A stretch of DNA of 64,000 bases, taken from the NCBI GenBank assembly GCA_024734555.1, contig JANPWX010000444.1, positions 744,001-808,000 of the forward strand. Reading direction: 5' to 3'. The notes below the pieces were generated by a model. That model was given only the letters and a program-made list of their open reading frames with translations, was not told the origin of the DNA and searched no databases. The translations under genes and the position numbers were made by a program. Shown piece after piece: positions 1-14,281 of this stretch. Each line of letters opens with the position of its first letter. The stretch's first letter is position 1. This DNA comes from Trochalopteron elliotii. Taxonomy: Eukaryota > Chordata > Aves > Passeriformes > Leiothrichidae.

Positions 1-204
1 TGACAAGTATAAAAAAGCCTTGGAAATACCATGATGAAGTCTGTCTGGGTTAGTATTTCGTCTGCTTGTGATGGTAATACTGAAAGATGGTGTCTGAAGT
101 GGAGATGTGTTTTTTCCAGTTTTATCCTTTGGCTTCCATCAGGCAGCAGATAAGCCCTGAGTCAAGGTAACTAGCCCACCAAGTTTATTGTCCTGTTATA
201 TACA

Positions 205-214
205 CCCCCCCCCC
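205..214. repeat. poly-C run
   Basis: Ten consecutive C residues following TATACA. This is a site where length may be miscalled in sequencing. Confidence 0.9.
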
Positions 215-2298
215 GCCAAGTTTGTTGAATTCCTTTGTTGTGGCTGCTTTAGCTGTTGCCTCCCACAGCAATGAGTTTGTTGCATCATGTAATTGAGTCT
301 TGGAAGGGAGGTGAAAATCTCTCCACGCCCTTTAGTCTGTTATTTGGTTGCTTTTCTAGATTTCAAACAGTTCTGATTTTGTAATAAATAGTGTATAATT
401 ATTTTTGTGCTGCTATTCGTGATACTATTTTTATTTTACAACTCTCATACAGTAACACTGGGATTGTGGCTCATTTTTCATGTCTTTTACTGTTTGCTTG
501 TCAGATCCTCTTCATGTTTTGAAGTAGGGTGATCTGATTAGTGCAACTTGTGAAGAGAAAGTGGGCAATTAATGACATGTGACCATACATGACCAAAATG
601 TAGTGATTTCTTGTTGAAACAGCTGGTAATAGCATTCAGTATTATTCAAGTGATGCATCCAAACATCATTTCAGCCCTATTATGCTAATCAGTGAGTAAC
701 ATGAGTATCTCTCTTCGTTGTAATGATTATGTATCTCAGCAAGTGATTGGAGGTTGTGTGCTGCCTCTTACATGTCCTTGTCCTTTAATGTCCTCTTACA
801 AGCACACATGCTGCTTTTATGTGAGTTTACATTCATCCATCATAGATCAGTAAGCCAGAGTAGGTATCTTCATGGCTTGCCTGTTTCTAGTTAAGTGAAG
901 AGAGAAGAGCTGTGATCTTTCCATAAATGTTATGACAGGGAGCAGACTGTGTGAGTTATTCATGCAGCCCCAGCTTGCCCTTATTTACATCTTGAAGTAT
1001 CTGAAAAAGAGCACCGGATGGAGGAAGCTGTTGCTACGTGCAGAAGGAATTATTCTAGTGAGCCAAATCCAGTCAGTGATTTTGGGCATCTCAGTCCAAA
1101 TGACCTTTCTGGCTTTGGAAGAAATATATAATTTTTTAGAGGTTTTTTGTCGTTGTTGGGTTTTGTATAGAAACATATGTGGAAGTTTGAATTGTGCCTC
1201 CAAGAGTTTAAATAAGACAGTAAAAGTTCTGTTTGAAGATGGAAATGAGATTTGGCAATATTGCTAACAGGAAAAGAAAAGCTTTTAAGCAGTGTATCTA
1301 GGGAACAAAGATAATTTATTTTATAATTAAATATAAATGCACTTTTCCTCAACTGAGCATGCTAAACCTGAAATACACTTTGTATATCAAAAATATGTGG
1401 CTATTCTGATCTGTTAAGGAGTATAAAAGTCATAAATGGAGGAAGTTAAATCTATAAATCTGAGAGTTATTTTTGGCTTATGGTCTCTTATTTACTCAGT
1501 TTTATATCCTAAATAAGTGTATTAGGTCAGTAGTTACTCTGGGCTTGCACTTATGTGAAAACAGAATGCAATCCACATTTTTGTCCCAGTCTGCAGACTT
1601 ATGTCAGATCCACACGTAGAGAGAAACTAAATATGGAGCCAAGATCCCCAGTAAAAATCTCAAGTCTTTACTCTTGGTTATACTTCTGGGTAAAAGATAA
1701 AGGGTCTAATCTTTGTGGCAACAAAGTGGGGAAAAAGGGCAACAAGCTGCTAAGATCCTGTGATCCAGCATGACCACACTCAGGGTATCCATGGCTGGCC
1801 CCTTGGCACTGAGATGCTGGGTAGCTGCCCAGTGTGAAGCAAGACACCCTGAAGCTTCTAAGACTCTCTGGGTGATTTTAAACTTCGAATAGAAACTTTA
1901 CTGGGATAACAGATCCCCATTTCCAAGGAAAGCATTCAGGATACCAGACCATACATAAAGAGTGGTTACTGACCCTCTCTACTAAGTGTGGTTTTTAGAC
2001 GGAAGCACCTGTTGCACTTTGCACAAAACTCAAGCTTTCAGAGTGTGTCAAAGTGATCAGCCTCCTGGGGAGATTCTCCTTGGTGATCCTCCTTTGTGAG
2101 TCCCAAAAAACTTAATGTGTGCAGATGGTGCTAGGACATGCTATTGTTTCAAACTGGTGAGCAAGCGTGGGTGTGGTGAAACACCTTCAGGTATTGAGCA
2201 TGGTTAGACAGAACTTGCAATTTCAGTTTGTTTCCCTGTTTTGTGTGGCATGCGATGGAAGTCTGCTAGGTACATCTTTGGTGTACATCATTTTCTGC

Positions 2299-2640
2299 CA
2301 TCACAGAATGACTAGGTTGGAAGAGACCTCCAAGATCACTGAGTCCAAACCATGCCCTAACACCTCAACTAGACTATGGCACCGAGTGCCACATCCAGTC
2401 TTCTTTTTAAACACATCTAGGGATAGTGACTCCACCAACCTTCCTGGGCAGATAATTCCAGTAATTTATTATTCTATGAAAAACATTTTCCTAATATCCA
2501 ACGTATCTTTCCCTTGGCACAGCTTAAGATTGTGTCCTCTTGTTCTGTCAGTTGCTGCCTGATCACAGGCCAGGAGAAAACTGTTAAGAGGGATTTTTAG
2601 TTTCTGCCTTCTCAGAAGCACAGAGATGGTGTAGGTGGGT
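2299..2640 (-). mobile_element. CR1 LINE 3' fragment
   Basis: Reads on + as the reverse complement of a CR1 3' end: TCACAGAATGACTAGGTTGG, then a GAGACCTCCAAGATCA run, and later TTTTCCTAATATCCAACG and TGTCCTCTTGTTCTGTC. These phrases in this order are typical of avian CR1 elements. It is 5'-truncated, as most CR1 copies are, and much mutated. The open frame at 2167-2562 is created by this copy and is not a gene. Confidence 0.88.
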
Positions 2641-5600
2641 GGAGGGAAATGGGCAGCCTTAAGGTCCTCTACCTCTAATTCACTCTACCATGTTGTGCAG
2701 CAGCCTGCTGTGCAAATTAGAGCTGCTTCAAAATAACTGTGGCGTGGAAGTTCTTCTGTGGGCATTTGTCTTTCTTCTTTCATTCCCTCACTAAGAGGCT
2801 CTACTTAGAAAAACCTGTAGCACTTGATACAAAACACTTCTGCTCAAGAAAATGCTCCTTAGAGCCACCGAGTCCCCTTCCTAGCCTGCGAATGCAGCTG
2901 CAGTGTCATGTACAGAGGGCAGATCAGGTTGGACTAAGTCCATCTTTGGGAAGCATGGGCACCAGCCAGAGACTTGAAATAAGCACTAAGCTAGTTTTGG
3001 AGAAGTCATGGACATGGTAGTGAGAGTTGGTGTAATTATCTTCTTATTTATGGAAAACAAACAAAAAGCCACAAACCCCAAAACTACTGCATTGCTGTAC
3101 ATACTGCTCAATGTGTATATATAAAGCCATAATAATTGCTACAGAAAGTGGAGACCCAGAGAAACTCCTTTTGTTTTGCTTTTGTAACTTCCAACAACCT
3201 TTTAGTTAAGGATTACAGTAGGAAGTTTACAAAGCAGTATATTGAATTTATCAGAGGACACCTGTTCTTGAACCCCTGTTTAAGAAACAGCCACTTCACT
3301 GTTAGTGCTTCACCTGTTAGTGCCTTCACTAGGTAACTGATTTGCTGTTAACTTGTGCATCATCACAAACTACCTTCATTTAATATTTGAACTTGAAATA
3401 AGTGCTGTGATTGAATGTATGGTAGGTAGTATGAAGACAATGACAGGCTGTCTTAATTCAGGTGTGTCACTACTTGTTTGAAGACCTACTTTGGATATTC
3501 AGGAATAACAACTGTGGTATATTCTTGGAATTCCAGTTCCAAAAACCCAAAAAAAATAGCAGAAATGTGGAAGTGTACTTCTTATCTCCGTGTATGTAGC
3601 ATTGGCTATGCAAACTGCAAATTGGCAATGCCAGGTTTTTTCTGCTGGCAGTCATAATTTTGATGTCTATATCCCCACTTCGAGTTTACTAGCTACATTT
3701 CTGTGTTGAATATTTTTGAACTGATGTCCCTGTACATGAAGATTAAGAGCTCTCTGATAGTTATGAGGTTCAGGATTTGATTCAGTTTCTGAAGTTGGCA
3801 AAAGACAATGGATTTAGTAGACTGTGATTTAGTTCTAGCGCACATAAATAGTTATTTTAGTGGGAATTAAGTGTGTACTTCAAGATCTTATAAAAATTAA
3901 AAATTACTGCCAAGAAGTTCTTTTGCCATTACTTATAAGACCCAGTTAAAGACTGAAGTACATTTATGTTACAACTACATAAGGATATGTGAAAGTATGT
4001 TAAGGTACTTGTTTTTTTTTTAGTATCTTTTCTTTAAAAGGAAGTATAGAATACTTTCAAGTGAGTGGTGTCAACTTTTTTCTGCAGTTTAAAAAATCTC
4101 AGTAATCTTTGGAAAATGAGGAATTTGCAAGTTTGTGAGCAAAGGAGTAGTTATTACCATTTAGGACTTTAGTGTGCTTGTTAGCTGAATTGCATTTGGA
4201 GCACCATCCAGCATCTATGGGCATTTAGCCATGTGCTGTATTAGAAACTTGGTCACCCAAAGCTGTTGTGAGAGATCAGAGAGAGGGAACAGCTTCAAAG
4301 GATAAACCCATGTAAATTCTAAATTAGCCCCTGGTAGTTCTCTCTGCATGGACTAAGGCATTGGGAAACTTGAAATTACCTAATGCCTGAAGTGGAACAT
4401 ATGTATATGTTGGAATTTTTTTTTTTCTTTGAAACTTGTTACAGAATGTTCTCTCTTTTTATAAGAAAGGTCAAATTTATTTCCTACATTGCTTCTATTG
4501 AGGCAGATTTAAAAATGTTGACCTTTTTGGTTCATGACTTGGATCCCTTTTTTATTTGTTTGGATTTGCAGAGGTTTGGAGGTTTTTTGATTTTTTGTTT
4601 AAGAATCCCCTAGTCATGGGTTTGCTGTGCCTGGATCTCACTAGGATGAGTCTGCATAGGTATCTGTTAATCAAGGTAGGTGGAAGAAGTACTTTATCTT
4701 GCCTTATACCTCTCAGCTCTTACAGCAGGACTTTCAGACACCCTGGGCATCCAGTAGCTTAAACTTCTGCTTTCACAGGCATTTCTTCATTTTAGCTGAG
4801 ATAGATGAGTCATTGAACAGCTTGGGGCTTTACAAAGGTTTCTGAGAACTCTGGGTTCCAATAAACCCCAAAAAGATGAGGTGCTACTAGAGAGCCCTCA
4901 CTATGTTCTTTTCTGCTTCAGTTCTTCCTGAATATATAAGCTTTAGAGGGCAGCCAAGATTTCTCTGCTTCTGGGTGACTGTTGAGATGGAAGTTCCTTC
5001 TTCCTCAAGTACAACTGTAGTAGCTCAAAATACCATCCTGCTATTAAACTGTGTTTCTTCACTCTACTCTGTTCTGTGATGACATCCTGAGAAGTGGCTA
5101 AACCAGGCTGCAATATGGACTTACCACACTGTATCTAATGCAACCATTCATCTAACCTTAGTATTTCATGAAATCAGCTTTAGTTATTGTATTTTATCAG
5201 ATTTTTGTCCATAGATTTGTTTCTGAGATTTTGGTCACTGTTGTTTTGAGATTTTTTTTTGGAGATGGTTAGCTGATCTGACTCCATTTGATGTTCTTTA
5301 AAATTCTTATATGTCTACTTTTTTTGGAAAAAGCCTTCATAAGCTTAAATCTTCTGGGGGCTCAGTGCCCCTATAGTCTCAGTCATACCATATCATGATT
5401 TACATAACAAATTTCTGCTTCTCCAAAGTCAAAGCAATAATATCAGGAATTAGTTTCAAAATTAGTAATTATTCAATTAGTAATAATTCAAAACTAGTAT
5501 GTGTGCCAAGTAAATATCCACAACAACATATACATCACACATTTTAATTGACTTAATTTTCTTTCTTACAAAGCCTTCTTTTCTACTTAGTCAAAACCTA

Positions 5601-7907
5601 GTAGGTTTTTATGAGTGGAATTAATAGAAAAGAAAATAGCCATTGCTCAGCTATTGGAGTATGCACCTTGAAAGAATAAGAGTTTGATACTTGTTGCAGT
5701 GGAATTTTTCACGTGCAGAAAATGAGATTAGTCTTTAGAACTTCATATGTTAATTTATTTAGAAATTAGCTAGAGTTAGTATTCAATATGGAGTTGTTTC
5801 AGACATAATTTAAAGTTATGTCTTTAAGAGTTTGGGGGGGTGGTGTTTAAAAATTTGTAGCAATTGCTTTAAATTAAAACTCAATTGTATTTAAAGTGGG
5901 ATCAATAGTAATTTTATTTTTTATTCTCCCTAAAACTAAGTAGTTTAAAACAGAAACACATTTGAGCTCAGTTACATAAATGTAACCTCAATCAAAGCTG
6001 CAATGCTAATGTCTTTATTATAGGGGGAAGTTCTTCCTGAAAAGCCAAATGTTGCAGCTTTTTATGACTTTATGATTATAAAAGATTCTTACTGTAAATT
6101 GTCACGCAATTCAAGTAAACTGATGATTTGATTTCCATAGCCCTCCTTTAGATTAAAGCCATAGTATGGCACTGAGTAGGTTTTGATGGAATTAATTCAT
6201 ACTCTTAATTTTTAGAACTTTAAAGCAGTTTTTCTGATTAGAAAATTATGGTTTAAAATCAACCATGTCAAGTAAATCAAGTGCCTCTTACACAAAGGAT
6301 TGGTTCCTGGTGAATGTCTGCGTGATGCAACCTACAAAGGAGCGTCATTTTGTAGCTGAACCATAGATCGATTTTTGAATAGTGCAGGGATGAATGGCAT
6401 ATATCTGAATTCATGAATGGGAAAGGTAGTCAGCAATGTAAGCATGTTCTGCTCACTGAAAGTTTACATTTCTCTGTTGTGGCTCCACTTGTCTTCTTAC
6501 GGCTTAATTGAGTTTCTGCCTTTTTTCATGTTTGCTTTTATATACACTTATATATATGGCCTTACAAGCATGAAGTGTATTTTGTCTGAAAGTCATTGTA
6601 AATGTTACACAACTACAAAGAAAATGAAAGAAAAAAGAAAGAGCTTCTGCATTTCAAAGTGTTTGGAATTGATCCATGAGTCAGAAAAATATTTGTTTCC
6701 CTTTTTCTCCCTTCCTCTACCCCATCCTCTTGAACTACTGGGTGGCAATGTGGTAGAGAGAGTCCTGATTTTGGAACAGGTGTCCAAATAACATTTGTTA
6801 GGCTGTTTTGTAACTGCAACACAAAGTAATAGTTTAGAAATACTTTATGTATTTTCACAAGGTGATTTTGTTGGCTGGTTGTATCCAACACCTTTAAGGA
6901 AAATTCAGTCTATTGGATTATTTCTTGGGCATTTTTAACCAACTGTTTTCCTTCTAATATATGTAATTACACAGAAGGACACTGATTCTTGGAATCAACT
7001 TCGCATGTAGAGCTGTCCACATAAATTTCGAAGGAGTTACTTGGTCCACTGGATCTAGCTGAAGCTTCACAATAAAAGAAATTTTGAATCAACATGTCCT
7101 TATTTTGTTGCATGTACTTGGAATATTTGCAACCATTGCTGATGAGATATGCTTATCTAGTTCCATTAGATAAGTTTGTCTTGATTGCTTTCCCGACTTC
7201 AGCTGTGGCAGTACTGTTTTACCACAAGACAGGCAGAAAGCAAGACACTGGCTAGATTCAAAGCAAACAAAAAAGCCTTGAAAAAAGTCTTTGTGTGGCA
7301 CAGCAAATGGAGACTATTAACAGGCAAAAGGGGAATTTGGGTAATATAGCTTCCCATATAGCTCTCTAGAAAAGAAGTTGATTCAGCAGAATTTTTTCCT
7401 AATATCCAGTGTAAATAGTATGTGCTGTAAGTATAAATGTGTTACTCTTTGTCCAGGATAATGTGAATATGGAATATTACTTATTTCCTCTTTCCTTGTA
7501 TTTAGCTCTTAACTTCCCTCAAACTCCACTTCTTTAGACTAAAGCCTGGTCTTTTCAGAATGTTCTTTTTAGTTTTTAACTCATGTTCAGCTAGTGACTC
7601 ATGGATGACTTTACTGGAAAGCTGCTACAAAGTTAGAACTTCTTCAGTTGTGTTTGTCCAGTTGATTATTCCTGCTTGAAGGACTGAAATTAAGAGATTC
7701 TGAAGTGTAGGAGTGTCCTAGCAAAATCTCATAATGTTTTTTCCCCCTGTATTTCTTATATTGACAAAGTTTCTTTTGAATTCTGATCCTGTCATCCAAA
7801 CTTGTTACAGCCTACCGCTAAGTAGTCAGAAGCATATTTTGGTAAGCGTCTCCCCTCTTCAGCTACCCAAATCCAGAATGAGCATGTTCAACTGCACAGC
7901 AACAAGT

Positions 7908-7957
7908 GTGTTAACTTTGACAGTGAACACAGCTGTGTTCACTTTGACAGTGAAACA
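7908..7957. repeat. 27-bp-period direct repeat with a 22-bp perfect palindrome
   Basis: Two copies of a 23-bp unit (GTGTTAACTTTGACAGTGAA and GTGTTCACTTTGACAGTGAA at their left ends) begin at 7908 and 7935. Across the junction, 7922-7943 is a perfect palindrome centred on an E-box CAGCTG with flanking GTGAACA and TGTTCAC arms. The duplication explains why a frame here repeats its residues; it is not coding. Confidence 0.85.
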
Positions 7958-8617
7958 CTGACAAACAATGTAGGGTACAGTTTTCCAGCAGTTTTGCTTC
8001 CCTCTTTGTAGTAACTTCCTCTAGACCATATTTCCTGCGTCTTAGAATATCAAGGAAAAAGCCTTACTAAAGTCAAAATAAATTACAGAGTGGACAAGAT
8101 GTGGCTTGTAATTCACACTGAGGTCACAAACTTTCCAAGAAAACTGAGCTGGCAGAAAAAAATTACACAGATTTTTTTTCTCAAGAATAATTGTAAGAGG
8201 ATGTGCAGCTCCATGGCAACTGTTTGTATTTCTTGTAGTCCTTAACCAGTGCAACACATTGGAGAAAGGTCCAAGTTTGCTAATTGGTATCTTTTAGTGG
8301 GTCCCTTTGACCACAGAACCTCTCAATATCATTCATGGGGGCAGGGGTTGAGGAAGCTGTTATACAGACAACATGTGCAGCTGTATCAGGTTTTGGTTTC
8401 TGACTTCATTTGAGGCTGCAGAAATAGTAAGTTTGAAAGTATGTGTGATCTGTCTTGTAGCAGAGGCTATCTGGGTCTGACTTGTGCCCACATATGCACA
8501 CAGAGATGGTGGAAGGTTGGGAGAAGGGTGAAGCCCAGTGAGGCTGGGTTGCAGGCAAGCAGAGGGAAAGTATGACTCTTCCCCATGTGACAATATGACA
8601 ATGCTGCTTATTGCTGT

Positions 8618-8700
8618 GTAGAAGGTTTATCCTAACTCATTCTAATCCATATTGCTCCTTCCTTATCAGGAAACCATTTCCCTGCCATAACAGGAAAAGA
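8618..8700 (-). mobile_element. possible old CR1 remnant
   Basis: A short stretch with GGTTTATCCTAACTCATTC and GGAAACCATTTCCCTGCC resembles the inner 3' region of a minus-strand CR1, but no flanking 3' tail is visible. The match rests on phrase similarity only and could be chance. Confidence 0.3.
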
Positions 8701-9738
8701 TAATGATATTTTTGATGTGATTGGTGTGTTATACACAGCTGTAACAGATGTTTACAATCTCTTGGGGGGAAGGGATAAGGATGATTCTTCATTTTCCTCC
8801 CTAAGAACTTGCAAATAACTTGCTTGTTTATCGTTTGCTTTAGTGTTTGTGCAGTTGGAATTGAGCCTGGGGTAGGAACTCTGGTTTTCTTCTCTAGTGT
8901 CCTGAAATCACCATTCTTCCAGATTGGTTGTTCTCAAAGATGGCAAGTAATAGCTCTGTTGTTCCTTTTGAAAAAATTGAAAGTATCTTAGAGAAAACTA
9001 GACAAAGTAATTTGATTTTTAAAGCATCCAGATTAGCACATTGGAGAATGCTTTCCCCATTGTAGTTGAAGCCTTTTGTTACTCTGTCACCCATGTCAGC
9101 TGCCTGGTTACAGCTGACCTTTTTTAAACCTGAATGTAAAGACTGAAAGACATAAATACATCTTCTCATCACCATCTGTCTATAAGTTGCTCCTCTCCTG
9201 GTTAGGCAGAAGATCAACTTTCCTTTGAAGGTTAATGCTCTATTTAATGGAAAACTATTTCCTTCTTCACAGTCTGGGTTAAGTCCTCCCATGTAGTTTG
9301 AGTAGACTTTAGGAATATTTGCTCTCAAGTGGTTTGCTCTATCCTCTGTCCTGAAAACTGTGATAAGCACTTTACAGAAGCTTGCTGGACAATCTGTTCT
9401 GCTTCATTCTTTCTTCGTCAGATGGGAGAGTTAAAGCACGTTTGTTTCTCAGTACTTACGTCCCATGCATTGGGTGGTCGGATCATGAGAGGCCAAGTCC
9501 TACTCATCTTTCTGTGGTTAATGTTCTTTCCACTGCCTTTATTCTTTTTATTCTTGTCACTATCCAGTTGCAGTGGATTGTCTGTTTAAAAACAACACAT
9601 GCTATAGTAGAGATAATGATGCACAAATTGGCATCTATTGCAAATAGAGCTTTGAAAAAAAACCCAACAGTACTTGCTGATACTCTGACTTACTGGTACC
9701 ATGTCTCATTGTTCTCTGTGGAAGTCAATCACTTGGTT

Positions 9739-9814
9739 AAAAAAAAAAAAACAAAAAAACCAAAAAAAACAACCCCCATAAAACAACAACAACAACACCA
9801 AAATCCACCCCCAT
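9739..9814. repeat. A/C-rich low-complexity tract
   Basis: A run of A interrupted by C, passing into repeated AAC triplets and CCACCCCC. It gives a Lys/Gln/Pro-rich end to a spurious frame at 9382-9855. No transposon body is recognisable beside it. Confidence 0.85.
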
Positions 9815-10560
9815 TTGTAAAAGCTAAACTAGATAAATTTATGTCGGGTACATAATTTGAACTGATTAGAAGATAGAGAGCTGGATTTAGAGCTGTACCA
9901 CTTTACATAAGCTAGCAATCTGGTCTAGGAAAGGAAAAACAGCTTTATATTTATAAGGACATAAGGTAGATTTATTGGAGTTTGTGTTTTTGGTGATTGA
10001 TGTAGTACATAGACATAATAAGTGCCAGCTGTTACTCCTCTGTAAATCAGAAACAATAATATTTCCTTTTATTTCAGTGTGAACTATTTGACTTGCTTGA
10101 ATTTCTTTTTAATTCCAAGGACTTTGTATTTGCAGTTACAAATTAGAAATATATCTATACAAACAAATTAGAAACATTGCACTATAATGGAACCTGAGAG
10201 CAGCATCCCAGATGTGTATTGTCAGGGTTTATTTTCCCTTGTGATCTAGATCAAAAGCATTTTTCCATTTCTGCCCATGCTTCAGAAATAAGTATTTCTG
10301 TCTTTCTCCGTTAAAGCTGATGTGGTTTTGACTGCTCACATCACTTGGTACTGTGATCACTAGCTGTATATGAAAGCATCGTGGTTCTGTCAATGGAACT
10401 CAAACAGACTTGACTATTCTATGCCATTTTATCTCCACCTTGAAAGTTCCTGCTTTAGCAACTGTTAAATAACAGATTTACGTATTTGGCATGAAAAAAT
10501 TCCGAGTTTTTATGTACTGTCAGATAAATCAAGTGAACTACATGCTACAAGTAGTTGTTG

Positions 10561-10607
10561 TAAACTCATGATTCATTTGGTCTCTTTAGCCCTTAAGGAG
10601 ACTGCAT
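10561..10607 (+). repeat. 47-bp inverted repeat, left arm
   Basis: This segment (containing GGTCTCTTTAGCCCTTAAGG) recurs as its reverse complement at 15289-15335 with 45 of 47 positions identical by hand alignment. Similarity stops at both ends. It lies in intron 1 in otherwise featureless DNA. Confidence 0.85.
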
Positions 10608-13600
10608 TTCTGTCCTCTTCAGTTTTCTGTAAGTAATTGACATGTTGATAAATGTCATGTGTGACATAACAGGATCTAAAAATAAAATGTTGTGTTTGCA
10701 TAGTGTGAAGGGTTGTGAACTATGTAAAAGAGAAGTAAGTAAAGTTGAAATAAAACAATTGTTCAATATGCATAGTCATGTAATGCAACAAGCACATTCC
10801 TGCAGCTTGTTAATAAATTCAATAAATGAGAGTTATCAACGACTGATATCTGCCTGTGTTGTTATCCAAATGAACAAATGGTCCATGGTGACCTTTGATA
10901 GTTTATTTTAATTATATTTTAGTGGCTGTTTAGGGTTCCCAGACAGGTTTAGTTAATAAAAAAAAATATTCTGACATTCTTATAGATAATTAGTGTCTTA
11001 TAGTGTTTCTCAACCTTCAAGTTACATAACTTTTGCCTTTTTTAATGAAACCATGCTGCTGCTTGTAAAAGACACTGCTACTCAGTTCATGTGTATGACA
11101 AGTGGTGTTAGTTTCCTTAAACAACTCACTGTGGTCCACTGACATTTAATATTTAGGCCCAATCCTGCTAACTTGTGTGTGCAGGTTTTACTGAACCTTA
11201 AACTCCAGATGAGGAAAAGTTACAGATAGTAAAAAGTAGACAATACTCACTTTTTGTTTGCACCTGAATTTTTCTGGTTTAGAATAGATGAAAAAGATAC
11301 TTACTTTTTTGGTTATTTGTATCTTCATAATGTTCTGAAGTTTAAATAGCAATTAACTAAAGCATTTTTATTTCTGAAAACACATTAAAATATCATTTGC
11401 TTTTTAATATGACATTCCATCATTTCAGATGTATTTTCTTCTGTCATTTGTGTCTGTTTACTCTTTAAAAAGATTACTGGAAGTCAAAATACAGAGGTGC
11501 TACCACTTAGAGTTGGAAGCTGAAACTTTGTTATTTTAGGACCTGTGCTTTTCAGAAATATGTTTCCCTAATTTGACCCTCAGTAACCCTTGAGAGACTT
11601 AAGCACAAGTTACAAACTAATTACATTACTTGCTTTGCTGGAACTTGCTAGGCATTTTCTGTTTATACATTAATGTAATATAAATATATCTCAGGCAACA
11701 AAAGCCCTTGGGGCAAATTTATGTCCTGAGTAACCCTGTTCTAGTGACCTCAACAGAATTACTCAAAGTCAAGACAGAATTTAAATTGGAAGACCAGATC
11801 TTCAGCTGCTGTTAATAGTCTCAGCTCCACTAAAATCAGTGTAGCTTTGGTCACAACAGCCAGAGAGATAAAATGGCTCCTTCAGTTATGTTTTTTGATT
11901 TGCAGGCACTTCTAGCAAAGGGGTTGGACTGCCTTTTCATTCCAGGTTTAAAAATGAGCAGAACTTAGCTATAGAAACAATTTTGATTTTAGTCTAGCAA
12001 TTTTATAATGTACACAACCTACTTTTGGCTGCATTTTGAAAAAAGCCTTCATGGAATGGTGAGGAACACAGCCTCTTTTGGTCCTGCATCTTTGGTTTTT
12101 CTACAGCATTTTCTATGCTATGATCTAGCTTCTAAAAAAAGTTTCTCTAACCATGCAATATATAGGAAGTTGTTATACTTAACAGTTACACGGTGTTGCT
12201 TAAGAGTCTGTATAAATATAGAATAGTCACCTAGTAATAGAAAGCTTTTTTTGAAAATAAATTTAAAATGAACCTAATCTGTACTCCAGCCCTACAGATG
12301 TTTATATCACTTTATTTTCACCTTGGGGATTTTCTCCTTGGTTTAGTTCAAAAGAAATATGCTCAGAATTAAGTTTGGATGAAAGAAGATTCTCATCTGG
12401 AAATTTGGATTGTGAGAATTTTGTTTAGGAGGAACTGTAAGCGATCTACATTTCTTTACAATATTATAGCAATAACCCATCAGTGGGAGTTGTTTGATAG
12501 AGTTTTCATTCAGTAGTCAACATTAACACCTTTTTTTTCCAGCACATTGAATTGTGTGTCTATTCCTCCTCTCAGAGGTTTTTTGAACTAACTGTAGGGG
12601 TCAATAACATCTTGTTTTCTTAAGAGACCTCTATTTGCTAAACAAATATTAAGTTACCATCGGTCAGTTGACTTGCTGGAAGAGAAACTGCATACACTTC
12701 TTATGAATGGTAGCCTGTAATGAGCCTGTATTATTGTTCTCTAAAGCTCTTCTGAAGGCTTAGCCAAGGAAGTGGAATTGTAGTTCAGTATGCAAAGCTG
12801 GTGATCCTCACTGTTGATTAAGGTTTCAGTGTCTTGCTGGTCAATATCCTCAGCAGAACTGAGGCCCTGCTGGTTTTTTTGTCTTAGGAAATGTTTTCTG
12901 TCAAGGCCTCTTGTCCATCAAGAGAGTCAACTGCACCTCCCAGCCAGGGTGCCTGCATTCTGATCCAGAGTGTATCCTATGCCAAATGAAAGCAAGTTAG
13001 GCAGTCTCAGTACTGCAATCTGTAGGTATTCCTAGGGTAACTTTTAAAGGAGGTTTTTGGAGTACCAGTGCAGGATAACTGTGTACTTACGTGGCTGTTT
13101 GCTCAATTCCAGATAATACTTTCAGTATTTGGTTCTGGTCTTTAAACTCACTGTATTAGATGAGATTTTATCCTTGTTTGACTCGGATAAAACCTTTCCT
13201 CCCATTGCTTACATATGTGATACTGATGGAACATGTTATTGCATAGACTTCTACAGGTTTTTCACAATTTTAATTTACAGCAGTACAGCTTCTCCCAAAA
13301 TAGCAGTGCTAATTGGAAAGTGTGATAGCTGACAGACAAACTTTGTGAGATGGTCTGTACACGCTTTTTAATTAATGTTTTGTTACTGGAGTTGAGAGGG
13401 TTGGACACAGATTTTAAAGAGTAGAAAAAAAATTGTTGGAAGAAAACAATCAAAATTGGGATGACAGACAGAAAAGTACTATCAGCAGATGGTCAAATCT
13501 GAGGAAGAACAACTCCAAAGCAAAACATAAATCTTCTGGTTTATAGACTGTCAGGGAAGAATTGCCTGCAGAGAGATGCACACAACCTAGGAATCAATCA

Positions 13601-14281
13601 GGAGCAGACAGACCTCTGCATGCAGACACATCAATAAGGCATTGTTGGAACAACTATGATGGATGGATGTAGGAAGACTGTCAGCAGAGAAAGGAGTGGG
13701 GGTTTTCCTTTGCAAGTAGCAGCAGTTTGAGTGGATGGGTTTATTGTTGATTAGGATCAGAGGAGGGGCAGGTATGGGTGACATAATGATGAGCGTATTT
13801 TAGGGATCACTTGCTTAGTATGAGAATAGGACAATGTCATATTTAAGCAATTCTGAGATCTTTGTTCTTGGTATAGACATTAGCCTCCCTCCTGCCTGCT
13901 GGAAGGGCAGTGCATAAAAGCAACCCAGGGTGTTTCTGGAGACTGTCAACAGGACGCTAATGAGGGTGCAATATATCTGAGTGAGAGAGTCCTCACAAAT
14001 AAAGAGCTGGCCAAGAAGGCAATAATCAAAGACAGCCTTAGCTTGTAGCAACCATGAATTACTGAAGCTCATGTGAGGAATTCAAGTAGCAGAGTATCAT
14101 CCTGCCCTTGAAAAGAGCCAACTTTGTGTTTAATTAAAGAACTGGTAAATGGGATAATTTTGGAATCAGACTGTGAATGCCAAGGGTAACTCATGCTTGA
14201 CTAATCTGATCACAGTCTCTGGTAAAATTACTAGGTTTGTGGATGAGAGCCTCTCCTGGGATTTGTCCTGTTTTACTACAG

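Noticed and set aside
2167..2562. 131-codon plus-strand open frame
   Set aside because: Most of it is antisense CR1 LINE 3' sequence.
7387..7417. TTTTTTCCTAATATCCAGTG-like phrase as a CR1 remnant
   Set aside because: Only about 30 bases resemble CR1 and neither flank continues the match.
9382..9855. 157-codon plus-strand open frame
   Set aside because: Its C-terminal third is translated low-complexity A/C-rich DNA and the rest has no recognisable domain; it overlaps another frame and lies in intron 1.
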